Source: Tardiphaga sp.
GTDB lineage: Bacteria; Pseudomonadota; Alphaproteobacteria; Rhizobiales; Xanthobacteraceae
Length of the DNA stretch: 6,322 bases
Assembly: GCA_028290765.1 (NCBI GenBank)
Contig: JAQGJF010001040.1
Location: forward strand, 1 to 6,322
Direction: 5' to 3'
This document shows positions 1 to 4,838 of this stretch, piece after piece. A program made the translations under genes and the position numbers. The notes beneath the pieces were generated by a model. It ran no database searches. It was not told where the DNA came from and worked only from the letters and a program-made list of their open reading frames with translations. How positions within the stretch are numbered: position 1 is the first letter of the stretch; each line of letters begins with the position of its first letter.

Positions 1-314
1 GAATGGTGTTCGGCGTGGGTGCCGCGCTGCATGAAGAGATGGCGCTCGATCCACGCTTCGGCTACTTCGTCAATCACGATCTCGCCGAATACCACGTACC
101 AGTACACGCCGATATTCCGGCCATCGACGCCATCTTTTTGGCCGAACTGGACGACAAATCCAATCCGCTGAAGAGCAAGGGCATCGGCGAACTCGGAATC
201 TGCGGCGCCGGGGCGTCGCTCGCCAACGCCGTCTACAACGCCTGTGGCGCGCGAGTCCGGGATTATCCGATCACGCTCGACAAGGTGCTTTCCGGATTGC
301 CCATGCAGGCGTGA
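1..314 (+). CDS. Molybdopterin-binding subunit of a xanthine dehydrogenase/aldehyde oxidoreductase family enzyme (3' end only)
   Basis: This is the last ~103 residues of a protein that begins outside the window; the first in-frame ATG (position 3) is internal. Large subunits of this family usually have about 730-780 residues, so roughly one seventh is present. They bind the molybdenum-pterin cofactor and hydroxylate aldehydes or N-heterocycles, passing electrons to FeS and FAD subunits. The visible family signature is KGIGELGICGAG followed by ANAVYNACG and RVRDYPITLDKVL, the usual C-terminal end. The Glu of GIGE (codon at 189-191) matches the conserved active-site glutamate. The sequence feels closest to the PaoC/YagR type rather than to classical xanthine dehydrogenase, but the substrate cannot be told from this piece. 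The reading frame is intact to TGA at 312-314. The gene appears functionally unrelated to the regulatory genes downstream. Confidence 0.9.
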   Translation, partial: MVFGVGAALHEEMALDPRFGYFVNHDLAEYHVPVHADIPAIDAIFLAELDDKSNPLKSKGIGELGICGAGASLANAVYNACGARVRDYPITLDKVLSGLPMQA

Positions 315-355
315 ATCGCGCCGGGCCGACCGAGTTCCGCCCAGACGCCACAACC

Positions 356-380
356 GCGGGCCGGCCTTGTCGCCGGCCGC
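356..380 (+). terminator. GC-rich hairpin after the oxidoreductase gene, possible terminator
   Basis: GGCCGGC (359-365) and GCCGGCC (372-378) form a perfect 7-bp stem around the 6-base loop CTTGTC. Two more pairs are possible at the base if one G bulges. It lies about 40 bases after the stop codon, where a terminator is expected. No T-run follows, so it is not a canonical intrinsic terminator; it could also act in 3'-end protection. Confidence 0.35.
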
Positions 381-551
381 TGACCGTTCCTCAATCGCAG
401 CAGGACCAGCAGCAGCGGCACTCGGTATGATTGAAATTCGCCGCCATGCTGCAAACGCGTTGTCTAAGCCCCTGAATCTAACAGCGTATTTAATGGTGAA
501 ATCGGACGCCGCGGCCTAGATCTGGCTTGGGCAACCGCCGCTGGCCCTCGA

Positions 552-580
552 TTCACTAAAAGTGAGGCTGTTTGGACAAT
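552..580 (+). promoter_or_regulatory. Weak sigma-70-like promoter candidate for the two-component operon
   Basis: TTCACT (552-557) and GACAAT (575-580) are separated by 17 bases, each matching four of six positions of TTGACA and TATAAT. The -35 element overlaps the inverted repeat TCACT-AAA-AGTGA (553-565), which could be an operator. The leader to the response regulator would be about 175 bases. Matches of this quality occur by chance, so this is only a candidate. Confidence 0.2.
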
Positions 581-710
581 AGACGCTGTTCCGCTCCCGT
601 CAGGGGCGAAAGCGTCGGTCGATCCAGGGCAACAAGACCCCGCTGAGAAACACCTACAGCAGATGGACGGGACCAAAATGCCTTGGCACGATCAGGTTGC
701 ACGAGGAAAA

Positions 711-737
711 CCAGCTCGGTACCGGACCGAGAACTGG
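711..737 (+). other. Stem-loop just upstream of the response regulator gene
   Basis: CCAG-CTCGGT (711-720) pairs with ACCGAG-AA-CTGG (726-737) around the loop ACCGG (721-725). That gives ten base pairs with a two-base AA bulge. The 3' arm ends 24 bases before the chosen ATG at 762, so the structure would be in the mRNA leader if transcription starts further upstream. It may influence translation or mRNA stability, or it may be incidental. Confidence 0.35.
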
Positions 738-761
738 AGCGCGGCTATCGGGAACACGGCG

Positions 762-1439
762 ATGACGAAAATTCTGCTCATTGAGGACGACACTGAGACC
801 GCCGAGGAAATTACCGCGGAGCTGCAACAGCGCGGTTATGAGACCGAATGGGCCGCCAGCGGCATCGAAGGGCTCGACAAGGCTCGCTCCTGCCGGTCGG
901 ATGCGATGATCGTCGACCGGATGCTGCCGGGCATGGATGGCCTCACCATCATCGAAGCGCTGCGCCAGGAACAAATGCGGACTCCGGTTCTGGTGCTGAG
1001 CGCGCTGGGCGGCGTCGATGACCGCGTCCGCGGGTTGCGGATGGGGGGCGACGACTATTTGACCAAGCCGTTCGCGATCATCGAACTGATCGCCCGCATC
1101 GAAGCCTTGCTGAGGCGGCCGGTCGAATCCCGCGAGACCATCCTGCGCGTCGGGCAACTCGAACTCGACCTGATCAAGCGCACCGCGAAACGCGGCGAAC
1201 GCGCGGTCGACCTGTTGCCGCGCGAGTTCCGCCTGCTCGAATACATGATGCAGCGCAGCGACCAGTTGCTGACCCGGGCGATGCTGCTCGAGGAAGTCTG
1301 GAACTACAAATTCGTACCGGCAACCAACCTGGTCGACGTTCACATGGGCCGGCTGCGGCACAAGGTGGATGGGCCCGGTGAATCGCCGATGATTCACAAT
1401 GTGCGCGGCGCCGGATTTATTCTTCGTGAAGTTCCCTGA
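762..1439 (+). CDS. ragA: OmpR/PhoB-family response regulator, RagA-like
   Basis: A DNA-binding response regulator of 225 residues, the usual size for the family. The receiver domain (about 1-115) shows the acidic pair D9-D10, the phospho-acceptor D52 in VDRMLPGMDG, S80 in VLSALGG and K102 in DYLTKPF. The C-terminal winged helix (about 130-225) carries LLPREFRLLEYMM, and the end VDVHMGRLRHKV to NVRGAGFILREVP is typical. I chose the ATG at 762 because MTKILLIEDD is the normal receiver beginning. In-frame ATGs at 663 and 678 would add 28-33 residues of non-family sequence. The ribosome site is weak (GGAA, 751-754). The gene overlaps the kinase gene by 14 bases, which suggests coupled translation and a cognate pair. 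The name ragA rests on the regulator-kinase-rpoH order known from Bradyrhizobium japonicum; the family call is much firmer than the name. Confidence 0.93.
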   Translation: MTKILLIEDDTETAEEITAELQQRGYETEWAASGIEGLDKARSCRSDAMIVDRMLPGMDGLTIIEALRQEQMRTPVLVLSALGGVDDRVRGLRMGGDDYLTKPFAIIELIARIEALLRRPVESRETILRVGQLELDLIKRTAKRGERAVDLLPREFRLLEYMMQRSDQLLTRAMLLEEVWNYKFVPATNLVDVHMGRLRHKVDGPGESPMIHNVRGAGFILREVP

Positions 1440-2835
1440 CTTTGTCCGTACCACCACCTTCCGCTGGACCTCGATCGCTTTCGCCGGCTGCATCGTGCTG
1501 TTTTCCGCCCTCGTCTATTGGGGCGCGGCTGCGACCATGCAGGCCAGCATGGATGCGACCGTTACCGACGCGAGCGAGATCATCGCCGCCGAAACCCCGG
1601 AACGGCGTCTGGACGCGATCGAAGACCGCCTGAATACCGATCCGCGCCGCGTCAAGCTCGCCGGCCTGTTCGGCGCCGACGGACGGCGCCTCGCCGGCAA
1701 CATCGACAGCCTGCCGCCTCGCCTTGTCATTGACGCGCCGACGCAGACCGCGGACGTCGTGCGATTGGAGCGCGGCCAGGACGAAGTCATGTCAGTGCGC
1801 GCCGCCGCGCGCCACCTGCCGAACGGCGACATCCTGATCATCGCCCGGCACAACGGCGAGATCAAGGAACTGGCCGGAATCATCGGCCGCGCTCTGCTGC
1901 TGGCGCTTCCGGTCGCGCTGGGCCTCAGCCTGCTGATCGGCATGCTCATCAGCGTTCGCATTCAACGCCGCGTCACGGAATTGAATGCCATGGTCCGGCG
2001 CATCGCCGGCGGCAATCTGCGCGAACGGGTTCCCACCGCGGGACTCGAACATCCGTTCGACAAGCTCGCGGTCGTCGCCAACGGCATGCTCGACGAAATC
2101 GAGATTCTCGTCGAAGACATGGCCAGCGTCGGCAACGAGATCGCGCATGATCTGCGCACGCCGCTCACCCGAGTGCGGGTCGGCCTCGAACGCGGCCGCG
2201 CCAACGCCACCACGTTGAAGGAACTGCAGGAAGTGACGGACCGGGCGATCGGCGGCGTCGACCAGTCGCTGGTCATCATCACCGCGCTGCTGCGCATCAC
2301 GGAGATCGAAAACAGCCGGGGCCGCGCCAATTTCGACGGTACTTCGCTGGCAGACCTGGTGCGGGAAGTCGGCGAACTCTACGAGCCGATCGCCGAAGAC
2401 AAGCATGTCGCGCTGCATGTCAGCGCGGAAGACGACGTGAAGGTCAATTGCGACCGCAGCCTGCTGCTCGAAGCCGTAGCCAATCTGGTCGACAACGCCG
2501 TCAAGTTCACGCCGGAGGGCGGATCGATCACGCTGGCGCTGGTCCAGCGTCCCAACGGGAGCGTGATCCGGATTGCGGACACCGGGCCTGGCATCGCGGA
2601 AGGCGAACGCGATGCGGTGATGCGGCGCTTCTATCGGTCCGACAAGAGCCGCAATACCTTCGGCGTCGGTCTCGGCCTCAGCCTCGTCTCCGCCATCGTC
2701 AAGCTGCACGGCTTCAAGCTCACGCTCTCGACCGGTCCCGGCTGCGTCGCCGAAATCGTCTGTCCGGCGAGCGCCGACCAGCCATGCTCGGCAAGCGGCA
2801 GACCCATTTCCCTGGCCGATGCGCAGGGCGCGTAG
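1426..2835 (+). CDS. ragB: Membrane sensor histidine kinase, RagB-like
   Basis: A 469-residue inner-membrane kinase, presumed partner of the regulator upstream. A short cytoplasmic start (VRTTTFRW) leads into a first membrane helix (about 15-36). A periplasmic sensor of roughly 110 residues follows, then a second helix (about 156-177), a HAMP linker (about 178-230) and the DHp domain with phospho-acceptor H241 in IAHDLRTPLTR. The ATPase domain has N353/N357 in NLVDNAVKF, D385 in DTGPGI, RRFYRSDK, and the GVGLGLSLV glycine box from 413. All catalytic motifs are intact. I prefer the GTG at 1426 over the ATG at 1399. From GTG the protein lines up residue for residue with the paralogue's second ATG (position 4842), whereas 1399 adds nine residues and has no ribosome site. 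The sensed signal is unknown. The extreme C-terminus after the ATPase domain is a short non-conserved tail. Confidence 0.93.
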   Translation: MKFPDFVRTTTFRWTSIAFAGCIVLFSALVYWGAAATMQASMDATVTDASEIIAAETPERRLDAIEDRLNTDPRRVKLAGLFGADGRRLAGNIDSLPPRLVIDAPTQTADVVRLERGQDEVMSVRAAARHLPNGDILIIARHNGEIKELAGIIGRALLLALPVALGLSLLIGMLISVRIQRRVTELNAMVRRIAGGNLRERVPTAGLEHPFDKLAVVANGMLDEIEILVEDMASVGNEIAHDLRTPLTRVRVGLERGRANATTLKELQEVTDRAIGGVDQSLVIITALLRITEIENSRGRANFDGTSLADLVREVGELYEPIAEDKHVALHVSAEDDVKVNCDRSLLLEAVANLVDNAVKFTPEGGSITLALVQRPNGSVIRIADTGPGIAEGERDAVMRRFYRSDKSRNTFGVGLGLSLVSAIVKLHGFKLTLSTGPGCVAEIVCPASADQPCSASGRPISLADAQGA

Positions 2836-2970
2836 CGCACACACCGACCGGTCACGTTGAATTTAGTGGTTGCGCACCGGCGCGATCCCCATCTCGAAAT
2901 GATCGGGACGCCCATTGGGCTGCACGCCTCGCCGGTTCTGACCGCCGCGTGCCGGACGCTCCATTCACAA

Positions 2971-2977
2971 GAAAGGA
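2971..2977 (+). promoter_or_regulatory. Strong ribosome binding site of the glycine-rich gene
   Basis: GAAAGGA lies six bases before the ATG at 2984. It is one of the two best Shine-Dalgarno sequences in the window and supports 2984 rather than the immediately following ATG at 2987 as the start. It also argues that the low-complexity frame is really translated. Confidence 0.7.
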
Positions 2978-2983
2978 AATGTC

Positions 2984-3517
2984 ATGATGAAACGACTGAT
3001 GATGATATCGGTAACGGCGCTGCTGGCCGGCAGCTTGCTGACGGCTGCCGCCGAGGCGCGCGGCGGCGGTGGAGGCGGCGGTGGCGGTGGTGGGGGCGGT
3101 GGCGGTGGCGGTGGCCACATGGGAGGCGGCGGCGGCGGCTTCGGCGGCGGTCACATGGGTGGTGGCGGCTTTGGTGGCGGCCACATGGGTGGCTTCGGTG
3201 GCGGCCATGTCGGTGGTCTCGGTGGCGAACACATCGGCGGCCTCGGCGGACACATCAGTGGCCTCGGTGGTGAACGCTCCGGTGGCATGGCCGATCATAT
3301 CGACGGCGGGCGTACCGGCATCGATGGCAGCCGCACCGGCCTCGGCGATCGCGCCGGATCCGAAGGTCTCCATCAGCATGCCATGCACCGTTTCGGCGCC
3401 AGGCGTGGATTCGGTGACGGCCTCTATGACGATTACGGCCTCTACGGCGACGACGGCGACTGTTACGATATCTATCACCATCGCCCGACCTATCGCTGGC
3501 AATCCAGCTGCAGCTGA
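2984..3517 (+). CDS. Secreted glycine-rich protein with His/Met-punctuated repeats
   Basis: A 177-residue protein of unknown function. Residues 1-25 form a clear Sec signal peptide: basic start MMKR, hydrophobic core, and AEA before R26 as a likely cleavage site. Residues 27-44 are 18 consecutive glycines. Then come degenerate units of the form GGH(M/V/I)GG-(F/L)GG, with histidines at 45, 57, 67, 75, 83 and 90. The spacing shrinks from 12 to 7 residues, and Met follows the first three His. The C-terminal third is charged and Tyr/Asp-rich (YDDYGLYGDD) with two cysteines, C160 and C176, which could form a disulfide in the periplasm. Similar small glycine-rich exported proteins are common in Bradyrhizobium and relatives without known function. 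Metal binding through His and Met is conceivable but only inferred. It lies 148 bases after the kinase gene and may share its transcript or have its own promoter. Confidence 0.85.
   Translation: MMKRLMMISVTALLAGSLLTAAAEARGGGGGGGGGGGGGGGGGGHMGGGGGGFGGGHMGGGGFGGGHMGGFGGGHVGGLGGEHIGGLGGHISGLGGERSGGMADHIDGGRTGIDGSRTGLGDRAGSEGLHQHAMHRFGARRGFGDGLYDDYGLYGDDGDCYDIYHHRPTYRWQSSCS
3062..3286 (+). repeat. Glycine-codon low-complexity tract and degenerate coding repeats
   Basis: The stretch begins with 18 consecutive GGN codons, mostly GGC and GGT with single GGA and GGG interruptions. About six degenerate copies of a 21-36 base unit around GGCCACATGGGTGG follow. All unit lengths are multiples of three, so expansion or contraction would keep the frame. 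It is a coding repeat inside the glycine-rich gene, not a mobile element. Confidence 0.75.
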
Positions 3518-3604
3518 CGCCTCGCGGTAACTGGCAATCCGGGCCGGAACGCTCCGTCACTTCACGGGCGCGAGATCGTTCCGCCCGGTTCCGCTTCAAT
3601 TCTT

Positions 3605-3632
3605 TTGACAATCCTGCTCCAGCTTGCATCAT
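3605..3632 (+). promoter_or_regulatory. Sigma-70-like promoter candidate for rpoH
   Basis: A perfect TTGACA at 3605-3610 is followed after 16 bases by CATCAT (3627-3632), which matches four of six positions of TATAAT. It sits in the interval between the glycine-rich gene and rpoH, in a locally AT-richer stretch. Transcription would start near 3639 and give a leader of about 130 bases. Confidence 0.35.
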
Positions 3633-3640
3633 TCAACGCG

Positions 3641-3672
3641 AATTTAATGTCTTAAAGGCCAATTTAGTGGCC
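3641..3672 (+). promoter_or_regulatory. Direct repeat and inverted repeat in the rpoH control region, possible operator
   Basis: AATTTAATGT (3641-3650) and AATTTAGTGG (3661-3670) start exactly 20 bases apart, about two helical turns. The second copy lies within the inverted repeat GGCCA-ATTTAG-TGGCC (3657-3672). The same AATTTAGTGG occurs at 2860-2869 upstream of the glycine-rich gene, and TATTTAATGG at 487-496 upstream of the regulator. OmpR-family regulators often bind direct repeats, so the regulator of this locus is a candidate binder. TTAA-N7-TTTA (3652-3666) is also one mismatch from a CtrA site. Confidence 0.3.
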
Positions 3673-3758
3673 CCTCCCCGCCTTCCCCTTATGTTTTGGA
3701 CAAGGCTTCTCGCTTCGCCAAAAGCCGCGAACCGCGGGGCCTCAGATCTCGAAGAACC

Positions 3759-3766
3759 AGGGGTGA
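3759..3766 (+). promoter_or_regulatory. Ribosome binding site that fixes the rpoH start
   Basis: AGGGGTGA lies five bases before the ATG at 3772. This decides for 3772 over the in-frame ATG at 3667, which lacks such a site and lies within the putative leader. CCCCT occurs upstream at 3671-3675 and 3685-3689 and could pair with AGGGG. Confidence 0.65.
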
Positions 3767-3771
3767 TTGAT

Positions 3772-4719
3772 ATGACTGCCAGTGCAACCTCCATCCGCGA
3801 ATTCCGCAAAGCCACCGGAATACCGGCTTCCGCGGGCCGCCGATCAACCCCGGTCGCAGGCCGGCCCGGTGGAAATTATCTGGGCGACATCAGGCGTTTC
3901 GCGCTGCTGGAACGTGACCAGGAATTTGCGCTCGCCAGGCGCTGGCGCGAGCACGGCGACCGTAACGCCGCCGATCAACTGGTCACCAGCCATCTGCGTC
4001 TCGCCGCCAAGGTCGCGATGAATTATCGCGGCTACGGCCTGCCGGTTTCGGAAATCATATCGGAGGCCAATGTCGGCCTGATGCAGGCGGTCAACCGCTT
4101 CGAGCCGGAGATGGGCTTTCGCTTCTCCACCTATGCGATCTGGTGGATCAGGGCCGCCATACAGGACTACATCCTGCGCTCCTGGTCGCTGGTGAAGATC
4201 GGCACCACCGCAAGCCAGAAGAAATTGTTCTTCAAGCTCCGCTCGGCCAAGAGCAAGATCGCGGCTTTCGAGAATTCGGATCTGCGGCCCGACCAGGTGA
4301 CGCTGATCGCCACCGATCTCGGCGTCAAGGATCAGGACGTCATCGACATGAACCGGCGGCTGGGCGGAGACGCCTCGCTCAATGCGCCGATCCACGACGA
4401 CGGCCAGGCCGGCGAGTGGCAGGACACCCTGGTCGACGAGACGCCTTCCCCCGAGGCCATCATCGTCGCGCATGACGAAACGGATCACCGGCACGACGCG
4501 CTGGTCCGCGCCATCGGCGTGCTCGACCATCGCGAGCGCCGCATCTTCGAAGCGCGCCATCTCGCCGATGAGCCCGTGACACTGGAAGACCTCGCGGCGG
4601 AGTTCAATGTGTCGCGCGAGCGGATCCGGCAGATCGAGGTTCGGGCGTTCGAGAAGGTGCAGAGTGCCACCAAGAAGTGTTTCAGAGAGGGACACTCTCC
4701 GGCGCCGGCCTGGGCTTAG
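3772..4719 (+). CDS. rpoH: RpoH-family (heat-shock, sigma-32) RNA polymerase sigma factor, RpoH3-like
   Basis: A 315-residue group 3 sigma factor that would direct RNA polymerase to heat-shock-type promoters. It is slightly longer than E. coli RpoH (284) because of an Arg/Ser/Ala/Gly-rich N-terminal extension of about 30 residues. Region 2 runs from about 40 to 142 (NYRGYGLPVSEIISEANVGL, FRFSTYAIWWIRAAIQDYIL with W124-W125). The diagnostic RpoH box QKKLFFKLR is at 149-157, which separates it from RpoD and RpoS types. Region 4 has VTLEDLAAEFNVSRERIRQIEVRAFEKV from about 269, the -35-binding helix-turn-helix. It looks complete and functional. Bradyrhizobium carries several rpoH copies; the neighbouring regulator and kinase genes point to the rpoH3 type. 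Heat induction cannot be concluded: no obvious sigma-32 promoter precedes it, only a TTGACA-type candidate and a leader with possible structure. Confidence 0.95.
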   Translation: MTASATSIREFRKATGIPASAGRRSTPVAGRPGGNYLGDIRRFALLERDQEFALARRWREHGDRNAADQLVTSHLRLAAKVAMNYRGYGLPVSEIISEANVGLMQAVNRFEPEMGFRFSTYAIWWIRAAIQDYILRSWSLVKIGTTASQKKLFFKLRSAKSKIAAFENSDLRPDQVTLIATDLGVKDQDVIDMNRRLGGDASLNAPIHDDGQAGEWQDTLVDETPSPEAIIVAHDETDHRHDALVRAIGVLDHRERRIFEARHLADEPVTLEDLAAEFNVSRERIRQIEVRAFEKVQSATKKCFREGHSPAPAWA

Positions 4720-4754
4720 GGCTGGCGCTGTTCCTGGCCGTCGTGGCCGCTTAT

Positions 4755-4785
4755 CTCGGCCGCAAAATTGCCCGTTTTGGCCGAG
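4755..4785 (+). other. Stem-loop between rpoH and the second kinase gene
   Basis: CTCGGCC (4755-4761) pairs perfectly with GGCCGAG (4779-4785). After a two-base GC bulge, AAAA (4764-4767) pairs with TTTT (4775-4778), closing the 7-base loop TTGCCCG. It begins 35 bases after the rpoH stop codon and could end or stabilise the rpoH transcript. No T-run follows on either strand, so it is not a textbook intrinsic terminator. Confidence 0.4.
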
Positions 4786-4795
4786 TCGCAGAGGA

Positions 4796-4826
4796 CTTGA
4801 ATGTAAGATAGACTGGCGCGATATAT
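4796..4826 (+). promoter_or_regulatory. CTTGAA-type promoter candidate directly before the second kinase gene
   Basis: CTTGAA (4796-4801) equals the -35 consensus known for sigma-32 promoters. GATATAT (4820-4826) resembles the TATAT end of alphaproteobacterial RpoH -10 elements, although the 18-base gap is longer than usual. Read as sigma-70, it is TTGAAT-N17-GATATA (4797-4825). Either way transcription would start only a few bases before the ATG at 4839, which fits the lack of a ribosome site there. Confidence 0.25.
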
Positions 4827-4838
4827 CCAGCCGGCACC

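Larger units (their letters stand above)
315..761. other. Long non-coding interval between the oxidoreductase and the response regulator
   Basis: I see no convincing gene in these 447 bases. Short open frames on both strands have no ribosome binding site or recognisable protein character. The interval holds a GC-rich hairpin soon after the oxidoreductase stop, a local AT-rich patch around 474-500 containing TATTTAATGG (487-496), a small inverted repeat TCACT-AAA-AGTGA (553-565) inside a weak promoter candidate, and a second hairpin (711-737) close to the regulator start. The lower GC patch and the hairpins fit a control region for the two-component operon. Confidence 0.6.

Noticed and set aside
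663..761. N-terminal extension of the response regulator from ATG 663 or 678
   Set aside because: The extra residues do not resemble any receiver domain, and the segment contains a hairpin. MTKILLIEDD at 762 is the family beginning.
1399..1425. ATG start for the first kinase at 1399
   Set aside because: It adds nine residues absent from the paralogue, has no ribosome site and lies deeper in the regulator gene. GTG at 1426 aligns exactly with the paralogue's start.
654..1493. 279-codon minus-strand open frame across the response regulator
   Set aside because: It is a shadow of the strongly biased regulator gene. Its translation is rich in Gln, His, Asp and Arg with no recognisable domain.
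1792..2844. Minus-strand open frame of 350 codons over the first kinase, with similar ones over rpoH (3844-4695) and the second kinase (4716-5456, 5478-6128)
   Set aside because: These lie in the frame that stays open opposite GC3-rich genes. The + strand proteins have complete catalytic motifs and these have none.
2852..3502. Long Ala/Thr-rich open frame on the minus strand opposite the glycine-rich gene
   Set aside because: GGC glycine codons read as GCC alanine on the other strand, so a long Ala-rich frame is expected. It has no signal, ribosome site or family motif, while the + strand frame has a signal peptide and strong ribosome site.
3545..3583. CGGAACG ... CGTTCCG hairpin after the glycine-rich gene as a terminator, and GGAAC/CGTT as an EcfG promoter
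   Set aside because: The 7-bp arms are 25 bases apart and no T-run follows, so it is a weak terminator. The GGAAC to CGTT distance is 26 bases, not the 16-17 expected for EcfG promoters.
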